DNA of 64,000 nt. Source: Hyphomicrobiales bacterium (GTDB taxonomy: Bacteria; Pseudomonadota; Alphaproteobacteria; Rhizobiales; Xanthobacteraceae). Positions 1 to 9,631 of this stretch are shown here, piece after piece. Position 1 is the first letter of the stretch. Each line of letters begins with the position of its first letter. The notes beneath the pieces were generated by a model. It was not told the origin of the DNA. It made no database searches and worked only from the letters and a program-made list of their open reading frames with translations. The DNA is taken from NCBI GenBank assembly GCA_013911975.1, contig JACESF010000002.1, positions 94,822-158,821 of the forward strand, read 5' to 3'. The position numbers were made by a program, and so were the translations under genes.

Positions 1-1
1 C

Positions 2-2377
2 GCCGAAGCGCACCCGTGTGGTTTCAAGTGGGTTACGGAGGCGAAAGCCACCCGTGGCGCGAAGCTCGTCGTCGTCGATCCGCGCTTCACGCGGTCCGCG
101 GCGGTGGCGGACTATTACGCGCCGATCCGCCAGGGAAGCGACATCGCCTTCCTGCTGGGCGTGATCAATTACTGCATCCAGAACAACAAGGTGCAGTGGG
201 AGTATGTGAAGGCGTTCACCAACGCCGCCTATCTGGTGAAGGACGGCTTTACCTATCAGGAGGGCCTGTTCACCGGCTATGACGAGCAGAAGCGCGACTA
301 CAATCGCTCGACCTGGGACTACCAGATCGGGGCGGACGGCTATGCCATGGTGGACGACACCTTGCAGAACCCCCGCTGCGTCTGGAACCTCCTGAAGGAG
401 CACGTCGCCCTCTACACGCCGGACATGGTCTCGCGCATCACCGGCACGCCCAAGGACAAGTTCCTGAAGGTGTGCGAGATGATCGCCGAGACGTCGTCGC
501 CCACCAAGACGATGACCTCCATGTACGCGCTCGGCTGGACCCAGCATTCCAAGGGGTCCCAGAACATCCGCTGCATGGCGATGCTCCAGCTCATCCTGGG
601 CAATATCGGCGTGCGCGGCGGCGGCATGAACGCGCTGCGCGGTCACTCCAACATCCAGGGGCTGACCGACATCGGGCTCATGTCCAACCTGATCCCCGGC
701 TACATGACCCTGCCGACGGAGAAGGAAGCCGACTTCACCACCTACATGTCGACCCGTGGCTTCAAGCCGCTGCGGCCGAACCAGATGAGCTACTGGCAGA
801 ACTACAAGAAGTTCTTCGTCAGTTTCCAGAAGGCCATGTGGGGTGCGGCGGCGACGCCGGAAAACAACTTCGCCTACGACTTCCTGCCCAAGCTCGACGT
901 GCCGGCCTACGACATCCTGCGCGCCTTCGAGCTGATGAACCAGGGCAAGATGAACGCCTATGTCTGCCAGGGCTTCAACCCGCTGCAGGCGTTCCCCAAC
1001 AAGGCGAAGCTGGCCTCCGCCCTATCCAAGCTGAAGCTCCTGGTGATCATGGATCCCCTGGAGACCGAGACGGCGCGGTTCTGGGAAAACCACGGCATCT
1101 ACAATGACGTGGACTCCGCCAAGATCCAGACCGAGGTGATCCAGCTCCCCACCACCTGCTTCGCGGAGGATGAGGGCGCGCTGGTGAATTCCGGCCGCTG
1201 GCTCCAGTGGCACTGGCCGGCGGGCTCGCCTCCGGGCGAGGCCAAGACCGACGTCTGGATCATGTCCCAGATCCATCTGCGGCTGAAGGATCTGTATCGC
1301 AAGGAAGGCGGCCCCTTCCCCGATGCGATCCTCAACCTCACCTGGAACTACAAGGACGCGCACGAGCCGACCGCGGCGGAACTCGCCAAGGAAATGAACG
1401 GCTATGTGCTGACCGACGTGGCGGACCCGAACGACCCCACGAAGAAGCTGCTGGAAGCCGGCAAGCAGGTGGCGACCTTCGGCGTCCTCAGGGACGACGG
1501 ATCCACCGCCTGCGGCAACTGGATCTATGGCGGGTCCTATACCGAGGCCGGGAACATGATGGCGCGGCGGGACAATTCCGATCCCGATGACACGGGCGCG
1601 TTCCTGAAATGGGCGTTCGCGTGGCCGGCCAACCGGCGCATCATCTACAACCGCGCCTCGGCGGACATCAACGGCAAGCCGTGGGACGAGACCCGCAAGC
1701 TCCTGTGGTGGGACGGCAGCAAATGGACCGGCTACGACGTGCCGGACATCGCGCCCACCGCCAAGCCGCAGGACGTGGGCCCCTTCATCATGAACCCGGA
1801 AGGCGTCTCGCGCCTGTTCGCCCGGGGCATGATGCGCGAAGGGCCGTTCCCGGTGCACTACGAGCCGTTCGAGAGCCCGGTCGCCAACGTGATCGCTCCC
1901 AAGATCCGGGGCAATCCCGTGGCCCGCGTCTTCAAGGACGACTTCGCCCAGTTCGCCGAGGTGGCGTCCAAGGAATTCCCCTATGCGGCGACCTCCTATC
2001 GCCTCACGGAGCACTTCCACTACTGGACGAAGAACAACCATGTGAACGCGGTGCTGCAGCCCGAGTTCTTCGTGGAGATTTCGGAGCAACTGGCCAAGGA
2101 GAAGGGCATTGCCAATGCCGGCTGGGTCAAGGTCTCGTCCAAGCGCGGCAACGTGCTGGCCAAGGCCTATGTGACCAAGCGCATCCGGCCGCTCACGGTG
2201 GACGGGAAGACGGTGCACATCGTCGGCATCCCGATCCATTGGGGCTTCGTGGGCGCCGCCCGCAAGGGCTTCCCCGCCAACGTGCTCACGCCCTTCGTGG
2301 GCGACGCCAACATCGAGACGCCGGAATACAAGGCGTTCTGCGTCAATATCGAGCCCACGACCGGGCCGGTGGCTTGA
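2..2377 (+). CDS. fdoG: Formate dehydrogenase major (alpha) subunit, 5' truncated by the window
   Basis: This is the catalytic molybdopterin subunit of a membrane-bound formate dehydrogenase of the FdnG/FdoG type, which oxidises formate to CO2. The frame is open from base 2, so the ORF-track start (GTG 104) is only the first start-like codon. The upstream in-frame residues AEAHPCGFKWVTEAK and VVVDPRFTR match the family. The visible part carries ALGWTQH, RGHSNIQGLTD and a C-terminal dinucleotide-binding domain ending near TPEYKAF. Compared from memory with E. coli FdnG, about 230 N-terminal residues are missing, including the Tat signal, the [4Fe-4S] site and the active-site residue. That residue would lie roughly 40 codons before base 1. 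It is probably selenocysteine, because selA, selB and selC follow in the same locus. fdoH starts 14 bases downstream. Confidence 0.96.
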   Translation, partial: AEAHPCGFKWVTEAKATRGAKLVVVDPRFTRSAAVADYYAPIRQGSDIAFLLGVINYCIQNNKVQWEYVKAFTNAAYLVKDGFTYQEGLFTGYDEQKRDYNRSTWDYQIGADGYAMVDDTLQNPRCVWNLLKEHVALYTPDMVSRITGTPKDKFLKVCEMIAETSSPTKTMTSMYALGWTQHSKGSQNIRCMAMLQLILGNIGVRGGGMNALRGHSNIQGLTDIGLMSNLIPGYMTLPTEKEADFTTYMSTRGFKPLRPNQMSYWQNYKKFFVSFQKAMWGAAATPENNFAYDFLPKLDVPAYDILRAFELMNQGKMNAYVCQGFNPLQAFPNKAKLASALSKLKLLVIMDPLETETARFWENHGIYNDVDSAKIQTEVIQLPTTCFAEDEGALVNSGRWLQWHWPAGSPPGEAKTDVWIMSQIHLRLKDLYRKEGGPFPDAILNLTWNYKDAHEPTAAELAKEMNGYVLTDVADPNDPTKKLLEAGKQVATFGVLRDDGSTACGNWIYGGSYTEAGNMMARRDNSDPDDTGAFLKWAFAWPANRRIIYNRASADINGKPWDETRKLLWWDGSKWTGYDVPDIAPTAKPQDVGPFIMNPEGVSRLFARGMMREGPFPVHYEPFESPVANVIAPKIRGNPVARVFKDDFAQFAEVASKEFPYAATSYRLTEHFHYWTKNNHVNAVLQPEFFVEISEQLAKEKGIANAGWVKVSSKRGNVLAKAYVTKRIRPLTVDGKTVHIVGIPIHWGFVGAARKGFPANVLTPFVGDANIETPEYKAFCVNIEPTTGPVA

Positions 2378-2391
2378 GGAGGTAGAGCAAC

Positions 2392-3333
2392 ATGTTTCCT
2401 CCAGCCCCAAACCCTCCGATCACCCCTGTCCCCGAGCGCTTCGGGGACAAGGATCTGATCCGCAGGTCGGCGTCCACCATCACGCCGGCCTCCCCGCGCC
2501 AGACCGAAGTGGCCAAGCTCATCGACGTGTCGAAGTGCATCGGCTGCAAGGCCTGCCAGGCGGCGTGCCTCGAATGGAACAATCTCCATGAGGAGATCGG
2601 GACCTTCAACGGCACCTACACCAACCCGCCGGACCTGACGGCGGACACCCTCACGCTCATGCGCTTCACCGAATGGGTGAACCCGCAGACCGACAATCTG
2701 GAATGGCTGATCCGCAAGGACGGCTGCATGCATTGCGAGGACCCGGGCTGCCTGAAGGCCTGCCCGGCGCCCGGCGCCATCGTGCAATATTCCAACGGCA
2801 TCGTGGACTTCATCCATGATGCCTGCATCGGCTGCGGCTATTGCGTGAAGGGCTGCCCCTTCAACATCCCGCGCATCTCGAAGGTCGATAACAAGGCCTA
2901 CAAGTGCACCCTGTGTTCCGACCGCGTGGCCGTGGGCCAGTGGCCCGCCTGCGCCAAGGCGTGCCCCACCCAGGCCATCGCCTTCGGAACCAAGGACGAG
3001 ATGAAGAAGTGGGCGGACGGCCGCATCACGGATCTCAAGTCGCGCGGCTACCAGAATGCCGGGCTCTACGATCCGCCGGGCGTCGGCGGCACGCACGTCA
3101 TGTACGTGCTCCAGCATGCCGACCAGCCGGAAATCTATGCCGGCCTGCCGAAGAACCCCACCATCAGCCCCATCGTGGAGCTGTGGAAGGGCGCCACGAA
3201 GTATTTCGGCTTCGCGGTCATCGGCTTCGCGGCCGTGGCGGGCGTCTTCCACCACCTCGTCGCCGGACCCAACAAGGTCTCGCCCGAGGATGAGGAGAAC
3301 GCCGAGAAGCTGGCGGGAGGCGGTCAGCCATGA
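2392..3333 (+). CDS. fdoH: Formate dehydrogenase iron-sulfur (beta) subunit
   Basis: This is the electron-transfer subunit that carries electrons from the molybdenum subunit to the cytochrome b subunit. It has 313 residues, close to the usual length of about 295. Four cysteine clusters for [4Fe-4S] centres are visible: [35 protein letters not shown] and the CTLC...CAKACP set. A C-terminal hydrophobic segment ([15 protein letters not shown]) is the membrane anchor known for FdnH/FdoH. A GAGG ribosome site precedes the ATG. The 3' end overlaps the start of fdoI by an ATGA junction, so translation is probably coupled. Confidence 0.96.
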   Translation: MFPPAPNPPITPVPERFGDKDLIRRSASTITPASPRQTEVAKLIDVSKCIGCKACQAACLEWNNLHEEIGTFNGTYTNPPDLTADTLTLMRFTEWVNPQTDNLEWLIRKDGCMHCEDPGCLKACPAPGAIVQYSNGIVDFIHDACIGCGYCVKGCPFNIPRISKVDNKAYKCTLCSDRVAVGQWPACAKACPTQAIAFGTKDEMKKWADGRITDLKSRGYQNAGLYDPPGVGGTHVMYVLQHADQPEIYAGLPKNPTISPIVELWKGATKYFGFAVIGFAAVAGVFHHLVAGPNKVSPEDEENAEKLAGGGQP

Positions 3334-4022
3334 GCAGCAAGCCCGATGATGTCGAAACCGGCGACGGCGTGCACAAGGGGCACCCCGTCATCGTGGACCG
3401 CTACACGCTGGCGGCCCGTATCAACCATTGGGTGACGGCCATCAGCCTGATCCTGCTGGCGCTGTCGGGCATGGCGCTGTTCAGCCCCAAGCTGTTCTTC
3501 CTGACCGCCCTGTTCGGGGGCGGCCAGGCCACCCGCGCCATCCATCCGTGGATCGGCGTGGTGCTGTTCTTCTCGTTCCTCGGTCTCTTCCTGCGCTTCT
3601 GGAAGGCGAACCTCTGGAAGAGCGAGGACGGCACCTGGCTGCGCCGCATCCGCGACGTGATCGCCGGGCACGAGGAACGGTTGCCGGAACTGGGCAAGTA
3701 CAATGCCGGCCAGAAGTTCGTCTTCTGGGGCATGTCCTTCCTCATCCTGGTGCTGATCACCAGCGGCTTCGTCGTGTGGGACCAGTATTTCTACCAGTTC
3801 ACCAGCATCCCGCAGAAGCGGGTGGCGATCCTCGTGCATGCGCTGGCGGCCATCGCCATCATCTGCGTCTGGATCATCCACGTCTATGCGGCGATCTGGG
3901 TGCGGGGCACCATCTCGGCCATGACCCGTGGACAGGTCACGGGCGGCTGGGCCTGGCGCCACCACCGCAAGTGGCTGCGCGAACTGGTGGGCCGGCGGCC
4001 CGGCGGCACCCCCGCCGAATGA
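3330..4022 (+). CDS. fdoI: Formate dehydrogenase cytochrome b556 (gamma) subunit
   Basis: This is the membrane subunit of formate dehydrogenase. It binds b-type haem and passes electrons to the quinone pool. It has 230 residues (FdnI is about 217), with about four membrane segments, for example [12 protein letters not shown] and its flanks. Histidines in RINHWVTAI and in [19 protein letters not shown] fit haem ligation in this family. It starts at an ATGA overlap with fdoH. It closes the structural part of the operon, and fdhE follows after 223 bases. Confidence 0.95.
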   Translation: MSSKPDDVETGDGVHKGHPVIVDRYTLAARINHWVTAISLILLALSGMALFSPKLFFLTALFGGGQATRAIHPWIGVVLFFSFLGLFLRFWKANLWKSEDGTWLRRIRDVIAGHEERLPELGKYNAGQKFVFWGMSFLILVLITSGFVVWDQYFYQFTSIPQKRVAILVHALAAIAIICVWIIHVYAAIWVRGTISAMTRGQVTGGWAWRHHRKWLRELVGRRPGGTPAE

Positions 4023-4087
4023 TGCAGGGCCGTTCGTTCGCCCCATGATCGCGGGCCGAGGCGGCTCGCCCGCCCAATGACCCCGGA

Positions 4088-4113
4088 CCGAGGCGGCTCG
4101 CCCGCCTCGGTTC
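4088..4113 (+). terminator. GC-rich hairpin after fdoI, possible weak terminator
   Basis: The arms CCGAGGCGG and CCGCCTCGG enclose a 5-base loop and are followed by TTCCCT rather than a clean T-run. A near copy of the left arm and loop occurs about 35 bases upstream. It may attenuate transcription between fdoGHI and fdhE-sel or protect the mRNA 3' end. This is inference from sequence only. Confidence 0.35.
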
Positions 4114-4245
4114 CCTCCCCACCGCCACGGGCCGGAGGCCCGCCGCACCTTGCGGCGCGCGAAGGGCGGCCTGTGCTAGACTGCGCCCGATGGGTCCATC
4201 AGCGGCCTGCGGCGCCACGTGACCCGTAGGGTTCGTGAGGATGCG

Positions 4246-5163
4246 ATGTCGAACTTCTCCAGCGTACAGCCCGATCCCTCCATGATCGGCGGCATTGCCC
4301 AGCCGCCCTATGCCCACCTGCCCGAGCCCGCCGCGCTGTTCGCGGGCCGCGCGCGGCGCCTCGCCGCCCTGGCGGAGGGCAGCGACATGAAACCCTACCT
4401 CCTGTTCCTCGCCGCGCTCGCGCAGGCCCAGCACGACATTCTCCCCGGCCTGCCGCCGGTGGAGCCCCCGGATGAAGACACGCTGGCGCGCGCCGCCGAA
4501 TTCGCCATGCCGCCCTTGGACCGGGGCCGCTTCACCCTGGACGCCGCCTTCGACGCGACGCTGGACCGGATGGTGGAGGCGTCGGGCGCCATCGCGAAGC
4601 CCGACCTCGCCGCCGCCGCCCTGGACCGGGTGCGCGCCGCCGGGCCGGCCGCGCGCGATGCGATGGTGCGCAACGTGCTGGCGGATTCGCTCCCCATGGA
4701 GAGCCTCGCGGAGCATCTCTACGTCACCGCCGCGCTCCAGGTGCATTTCGCCCGCCTCGCGGCCGCGCTGGACGCCAAGCGGCTGACGCGCATCGCCGAA
4801 GGCGCGTGCCCCTGCTGCGGCGGGCCGCCCATGTCGAGCCTGGTGGTGGACTGGCCCAGTGCCCCCGGCGCGCGCTATTGCGCCTGCGCCCTGTGCGGCA
4901 CCCTGTGGAACCATGTGCGCGTGCGCTGCGTCGCCTGCGGCTCCACCAAGGGCATCGGCCTCCAGGAGATCGAAGGCGGCAACGGCGCCGTGAAGGCCGA
5001 GACCTGCGACGAATGCCGCAGCTACGTAAAGGTGCTCTACGAGGCGAAGGACGCGGGCGTCGATCCCTTCGCCGACGACGTGGCGTCCCTCGGCCTCGAC
5101 CTGCTCATGCGCGACGGGCCCTACAAGCGCGCCGCCTTCAATCCCTTCCTGCTGGGCTTCTAG
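4246..5163 (+). CDS. fdhE: FdhE, formate dehydrogenase formation protein
   Basis: FdhE is a cytoplasmic accessory protein needed for assembly of active respiratory formate dehydrogenase. In E. coli it is a rubredoxin-like iron protein that interacts with the catalytic subunit. The 305-residue length fits the family (about 309). The zinc-ribbon or rubredoxin-like cysteine pairs CPCCGG, CALCGT, CVACGS and CDECRS lie in the C-terminal half. The ATG at 4246 was chosen over the track's GTG at 4219 because GTGAGG lies 5 bases before it and the family N-terminus fits. selA begins 3 bases after the stop. Confidence 0.93.
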   Translation: MSNFSSVQPDPSMIGGIAQPPYAHLPEPAALFAGRARRLAALAEGSDMKPYLLFLAALAQAQHDILPGLPPVEPPDEDTLARAAEFAMPPLDRGRFTLDAAFDATLDRMVEASGAIAKPDLAAAALDRVRAAGPAARDAMVRNVLADSLPMESLAEHLYVTAALQVHFARLAAALDAKRLTRIAEGACPCCGGPPMSSLVVDWPSAPGARYCACALCGTLWNHVRVRCVACGSTKGIGLQEIEGGNGAVKAETCDECRSYVKVLYEAKDAGVDPFADDVASLGLDLLMRDGPYKRAAFNPFLLGF

Positions 5164-5166
5164 GCC

Positions 5167-6606
5167 ATGACCGCGCCCACGGCCGCCCCCCTCCCCCAGC
5201 CCGACCTTGAGGCCGCCGCGCGGCTGCGCGCCCTGCCTCCGGTGGACGCGGTGCTGGCCGCCGCCGCGCCGCTGGCGGAGCCCCACGGCCGCGCCGCCCT
5301 CACCCGCGCGGTGCGCGCCGCTTTGGAGGCGGCGCGGGACGCCATCCGCGCCGGGCGCCCCGTACGGGCCACCCCCGCCGACATCGCGGCGGAGGCGAAA
5401 GCGCTGCTGGAGGCGCAGGCGCGCCCCTCGCTCCGGCCGGTCTTCAACCTCACCGGCACCGTGCTCCACACCAATCTCGGCCGCGCCCTTCTGGCGGAAG
5501 AGGCCGTGGAGGCAGCGGTAGCCGCCATGCGGCAGGCGGTGACGCTGGAATATGACCCCGCCGCCGGGCGCCGGGGCGAGCGCGACGACCATGTGCGCGC
5601 CCTTCTGTGCGACCTCACGGGGGCGGAAGACGCCACCGTGATGAACAACAATGCCGCCGCCGTGCTGCTGGTGCTGAACACCCTGGCGGCGGGGCGAGAT
5701 TCTATCGTCTCGCGCGGCGAGCTGATCGAGATCGGCGGCGCCTTCCGCATGCCCGACATCATGGCCCGCGCGGGCACCCGTCTCGTGGAGGTGGGCACCA
5801 CCAACCGCACCCATCCCCGCGACTATGAGGGCGCCGTCGGCCCCGAGACCGGCCTGCTGGTGAAGGTCCACACATCCAATTACCGCATCGAGGGCTTCAC
5901 AACAGAGGTGTCCCCCGCCGCCCTGGCGAGCATCGCGCGCGCGAAAGGCGTGCCGCTGTTCCATGACCTCGGCTCCGGCACCCTGTGCGACCTCGCCCGC
6001 TACGGCCTCGTGCACGAGCCCACGGTGCGCGAATGCGTGGCGGACGGGGCGGATGTGGTGACCTTCTCCGGCGACAAGCTGCTGGGCGGCCCGCAGACCG
6101 GCTTCATCGTCGGGCGGCGCGACCTGATCGCCGCCATCAACAAGAACCCCATGAAGCGCGCGCTGCGCGTGGACAAGATCCGGCTTGCCGCGCTGGAGGC
6201 GACCCTCAAGCTCTACGCGGACCCGGACCGGCTGGCGCAGCGCCTGCCCACCCTGCGGCTGCTGGCGCGCAAGGCGGGGGAGATGGAAGCGCTCTCCGCG
6301 CGGCTCGTGCCGCAGGTGCGCGCGCTGCTCGGCCCCCACGTCGCCGTGTCCGCCTGCCCCTGCCGCAGCCAGATCGGCTCCGGCGCGCTGCCCACGGAAA
6401 CCCTGGACAGCTACGCCCTGCGCCTGCGGCCGGACGGCGGCGGCGGCGCGCTGGATGCCCTGGCGGCGGCGCTGCGCGCTCTGCCCGTGCCCGTCATCGG
6501 GCGGCTGGAGGACGGGGCGCTGCTGCTGGACCTGCGGTGCCTGGAGGATGAGCCCGCCTTCCTGGCGGCGCTCCGCGCCGTGGAGCTGCCCCGTGGGCTG
6601 GCTTGA
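5167..6606 (+). CDS. selA: L-seryl-tRNA(Sec) selenium transferase
   Basis: SelA is a PLP enzyme that converts Ser-tRNA(Sec) to Sec-tRNA(Sec) using selenophosphate. It has 479 residues (E. coli 463). Family motifs seen are [15 protein letters not shown] near residue 95 and [10 protein letters not shown], whose lysine is the PLP-binding residue. It sits 3 bases after fdhE. Its last codons overlap the GTG start of the Sel1-repeat gene, so the group is compactly coupled. selD (selenophosphate synthetase), which the pathway also needs, is not in this window. Confidence 0.97.
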   Translation: MTAPTAAPLPQPDLEAAARLRALPPVDAVLAAAAPLAEPHGRAALTRAVRAALEAARDAIRAGRPVRATPADIAAEAKALLEAQARPSLRPVFNLTGTVLHTNLGRALLAEEAVEAAVAAMRQAVTLEYDPAAGRRGERDDHVRALLCDLTGAEDATVMNNNAAAVLLVLNTLAAGRDSIVSRGELIEIGGAFRMPDIMARAGTRLVEVGTTNRTHPRDYEGAVGPETGLLVKVHTSNYRIEGFTTEVSPAALASIARAKGVPLFHDLGSGTLCDLARYGLVHEPTVRECVADGADVVTFSGDKLLGGPQTGFIVGRRDLIAAINKNPMKRALRVDKIRLAALEATLKLYADPDRLAQRLPTLRLLARKAGEMEALSARLVPQVRALLGPHVAVSACPCRSQIGSGALPTETLDSYALRLRPDGGGGALDALAAALRALPVPVIGRLEDGALLLDLRCLEDEPAFLAALRAVELPRGLA

Positions 6607-7393
6607 CCGTCTGCGCCGTCCGGCGGCGCCCGAAGCGGAAAGCGAGCCCGAGGCCCAGATGGAGCGCGCCCTCGCGGCGGCGCGCGCGGGCGACTATGCA
6701 ATGGCCCTCGACATCTGGGAGCGGCTCGGCCGCGCCGGCCACGCCCGCGCCCAGAACAATATCGGTGCCTGCTTCGCCGAGGGAATCGGCGGGCTGGAGC
6801 GTGACCCCGCCCTTGCCGAAAAGTGGCTCTCCCTGTCCGCCGATGCGGGCGACCCGGTGGGGCAGCGCAATCTCGCGGCGCTCTATTTCAAGGGCGAAGG
6901 CGTCGCCCAGGATTATGCCCGCGCCGCAGAGCTTTACCGCGCCGCCGCCGAGCAAGGCGACGGCCCGGCGCAGGACATGCTGAGCTGGATGCTCCTGGAA
7001 GGCGAAGTGGTGGCGCTGGATGTCGCCGGGGCGCGGCGCTGGGCGCAGGCGGCGGCGGACCAGGGCATCGCCTCCTCCATGACCCGGCTCGGCATGCTCC
7101 ATCACAACGCGCTGGGCGTTCCGCGCGATGCCGCCGAGGCGGCGCGCTGGTGGCGCCTCGGCGCCGCGCGGGGCGATGCGGACGGGCAGGCCATGCTGGG
7201 CGCCGCCCACCATCTGGGCGCGGGCGTGCCGCGCGATCCCGAGGCCGCCTATGAATGGCTGCTGCGCGGCCATGAGGGCGGCAGCGGCCTCGCCGCGCCG
7301 TTCCTGGACGTGGTGCGCGCCGCCCTCTCGTCGGAAGCCCGCGCCGAGGCCGAGCGCCGCGCGCGCCTGCCCCTGACGGAGGCCGCGCCGTGA
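6593..7393 (+). CDS. Sel1-like repeat (TPR-type) protein between selA and selB
   Basis: This is a soluble helical-repeat protein of about 266 residues with roughly five Sel1-type repeats, for example [26 protein letters not shown] and [13 protein letters not shown]. Such repeats usually mediate protein-protein contacts. The specific role is unknown. The ORF track extends it back to 6185 in selA, but GTG 6593 is the sensible start because it overlaps the selA stop by 14 bases. The repeats begin shortly after. The stop overlaps the selB GTG (GTGA). Being enclosed by selA and selB suggests a role in selenocysteine insertion or formate dehydrogenase maturation (inference). Confidence 0.85.
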   Translation: MGWLDRLRRPAAPEAESEPEAQMERALAAARAGDYAMALDIWERLGRAGHARAQNNIGACFAEGIGGLERDPALAEKWLSLSADAGDPVGQRNLAALYFKGEGVAQDYARAAELYRAAAEQGDGPAQDMLSWMLLEGEVVALDVAGARRWAQAAADQGIASSMTRLGMLHHNALGVPRDAAEAARWWRLGAARGDADGQAMLGAAHHLGAGVPRDPEAAYEWLLRGHEGGSGLAAPFLDVVRAALSSEARAEAERRARLPLTEAAP

Positions 7394-9558
7394 TCATCGG
7401 CACGGCGGGCCATATCGACCACGGGAAGACATCCCTGGTGCGCGCCCTCACCGGCGTGGATACGGACCGGCTGAAGGAGGAGAAGGCCCGGGGCATCTCC
7501 ATCGACCTCGGCTTCGCCTACATGCCGGTGGAGGGGGGAGAAACCCTCGGCTTCATCGACGTGCCGGGCCACGAGAAGTTCGTCCACACCATGTTGGCGG
7601 GCGCGGGCGGCATCGACTTCGCCCTGCTGGTGGTGGCGGCGGACGACGGAATGATGCCGCAGACCCGCGAGCACCTCGCCATCCTCGACCTGCTCGGCCT
7701 CACGCGCGGCGTGGTGGCGCTCACCAAGGCGGACCTCGCCGACGCGGCAAGGCTCGCGGCGGTCACGGCCGAGATCGCCGCCGCGCTCACCGGGACGAGC
7801 CTGGAAGGGGCGGACATCCTCCCCGTGTCCAGCACGGCCGGACAGGGCGTCGATGCCCTGCGCGCGCGCCTCGTCGCGGAAGCGGCGGCGCCCCGGAGCC
7901 GCCCGGAGGACGGGCGCTTCCGCCTCGCGGTGGACCGCTCCTTCACCCTCGCGGGCGCCGGAACGGTGGTGACCGGCACGGTCCTGTCCGGCGTCGTCCA
8001 TGCGGGCGACCGGGTGCAGGTCAGCCCCACCGGCCTTGAGGCCCGCGTGCGCTCCATCCGCGCCCAGGACCGTCCCTCCGACACGGGCCGGGCGGGAGAC
8101 CGCTGCGGCCTCAACCTCGCCGGTCCCGCCATCGCCAAGGACGCGGTGGCGCGCGGCGACGTGGTGCTCGACCCCGGCCTGCATGCCCCCACCGACCGGA
8201 TCGACGCGACGCTGCGCGTTCTGCCCGGAGAGAAGAAGCCCATCGCCCAATGGCTGCCGGTGCGCCTGCACACCGCCTCCCGCGAAGTGGGTGCGCGGCT
8301 GGTGCTGCTGGGCGAGCCCATCGCGCCCGGCGAGAGCGGCCTCGTGCAGTTGGTCATGGAGGCGCCCGTGGCGGTCGCCTCCGGCGACCGCTTCGTGGTG
8401 CGCGACACCTCCGCCCAGCGCACCATCGGCGGCGGACGCCTTCTGGACCTGCGGGCGCCCGCGCGGCGGCGGCGCACGCTGGAACGGCTGGCGCAGCTCG
8501 CCGCCCATGCCCGGTCCGCGCCCGCCGAAGCGGTGGCGGCGCTGCTGGACATCGCGCCCTTCGTGCTGGACCTCGCCGCCTTCTGCCGCGACCGGGCGTT
8601 GCCGGAACAGGCGGTCGCCGGCATCCAGGCGGAACTGGACCTCGTGAGCCTTCCGGCGGGCGGCACCGCCCATGTGATGGCGCGCGCCCTCTGGACCGAC
8701 TTCCGCGCCGCATTGCTGGAGCGGCTCGACACGTTCCACGCCGACAATCCCGACCTGCCGGGCATGGGCAGCGAGCGCATGCGGCTTCAGCTTCAGCCGC
8801 GCCTGCCGGGCCCTGTCTTCGCCGCCGCCCTGGAGCATCTGGCCCGGGAGGGGCTTATCTCCCGCCAGGGCGCCTGGGTGCGCCGGGCCGGTTTCGAGGT
8901 GCGCCTGACCCCGCGCGACGAGGCCCTGTGGGCGCGCACCTTGCCCCTCATCAGCGGCACGGAACGGTTCCGCCCGCCCCGGGTGCGCGACATCGCGGGC
9001 CTGCTGGAGGAACCGGAGGCGGACATCCGGCGCATGATGAAGCTGCTGGGCCGCATGGGGCGGGTGGACGAGGTGGCCCACGACCACTTCTTCCTGCGCG
9101 CCACCGTTGCGGAAATGGTGGCCATCCTCGTGCGGCTCGATGCCGAGCATGCCGCCGCCTTCACCGCGGCCCAGTTCCGCGACCAGGTGGAGAACGGCCG
9201 CAAGGTGGCCATCCAGATCCTGGAATTCTTCGACCGCCACGGCGTCACCTTGCGCCGGGGCGATCTTCGCCGCACCAATCCGCACCGGCTGGACCTCTTC
9301 CGCCCGGTATCGGATGATGCGCCGGCGCAAGAGTCGGTTGTGTCCGATGCCGGGTCGGATGCCTCCGACGCGGGCGCCGGGCAGGATGGAAGAGAAGCGT
9401 CCCTGGTGGGGCGTCCGGACTTCAAATCCGGGAGGGGCCGCGAGCCGGTCCTTGGTGGGTTCGACTCCCACTCTCTTCCGCCACGCCCCCCAAACGGCCC
9501 TGCCCCGCGCCCGGCGCCTCCGGCCGGCCCGGGACACCGGAAAGGCGGAACGCAATGA
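7390..9558 (+). CDS. selB: Selenocysteine-specific elongation factor SelB
   Basis: SelB is a GTPase that binds Sec-tRNA(Sec) and the SECIS hairpin and delivers selenocysteine at UGA. G motifs are [10 protein letters not shown] (residues about 7-16), DVPGHEKF and TKAD. EF-Tu-like domains follow, and winged-helix domains occupy the C-terminal third, ending near residue 637 at TNPHRLDLF. The start is GTG 7390, overlapping the previous stop. The oddity is the 3' end. No stop codon follows the last winged helix, and the frame continues about 85 residues, right through the selC tRNA gene, to TGA 9556-9558. This makes 722 residues against about 614 in E. coli. The tail is low-complexity and the tRNA is read as [12 protein letters not shown] and so on. 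Function is certain; where the physiological protein ends is not. Confidence 0.96.
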   Translation: MIIGTAGHIDHGKTSLVRALTGVDTDRLKEEKARGISIDLGFAYMPVEGGETLGFIDVPGHEKFVHTMLAGAGGIDFALLVVAADDGMMPQTREHLAILDLLGLTRGVVALTKADLADAARLAAVTAEIAAALTGTSLEGADILPVSSTAGQGVDALRARLVAEAAAPRSRPEDGRFRLAVDRSFTLAGAGTVVTGTVLSGVVHAGDRVQVSPTGLEARVRSIRAQDRPSDTGRAGDRCGLNLAGPAIAKDAVARGDVVLDPGLHAPTDRIDATLRVLPGEKKPIAQWLPVRLHTASREVGARLVLLGEPIAPGESGLVQLVMEAPVAVASGDRFVVRDTSAQRTIGGGRLLDLRAPARRRRTLERLAQLAAHARSAPAEAVAALLDIAPFVLDLAAFCRDRALPEQAVAGIQAELDLVSLPAGGTAHVMARALWTDFRAALLERLDTFHADNPDLPGMGSERMRLQLQPRLPGPVFAAALEHLAREGLISRQGAWVRRAGFEVRLTPRDEALWARTLPLISGTERFRPPRVRDIAGLLEEPEADIRRMMKLLGRMGRVDEVAHDHFFLRATVAEMVAILVRLDAEHAAAFTAAQFRDQVENGRKVAIQILEFFDRHGVTLRRGDLRRTNPHRLDLFRPVSDDAPAQESVVSDAGSDASDAGAGQDGREASLVGRPDFKSGRGREPVLGGFDSHSLPPRPPNGPAPRPAPPAGPGHRKGGTQ
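9388..9483 (+). tRNA. selC: tRNA-Sec (anticodon TCA), selenocysteine tRNA
   Basis: A 96-base selenocysteine tRNA with encoded CCA. The 8-bp acceptor stem is GGAAGAGA/TCTCTTCC with discriminator G. The D stem is 6 bp (CGTCCC/GGGGCG) with a TGGT loop. The anticodon arm is CCGGA-CTTCAAA-TCCGG with anticodon TCA at 9422-9424. A long variable arm follows, then the T arm GTGGG-TTCGACT-CCCAC. The 8-bp acceptor and long variable arm are hallmarks of bacterial tRNA(Sec), and the sequence resembles E. coli selC throughout. It lies wholly within the selB reading frame on the same strand and starts exactly on a selB codon boundary. Confidence 0.97.
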
Positions 9559-9631
9559 GATTCTCTCCGAGATTCTCGCCGAGGCTCCTTCCCTGCCCCT
9601 TCGGCCCACGCGCCGGGCACGGAGCGCGCTC

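Noticed and set aside
16-282. 88 aa ORF at the window start
   Set aside because: It is out of frame with fdoG, whose conserved residues continue to base 2.
3937-6339. Long antisense ORF of 800 aa opposite fdhE and selA
   Set aside because: It mirrors strongly conserved genes on the other strand, has His/Arg/Gly-biased composition and no family signature; typical of GC-rich shadow frames.
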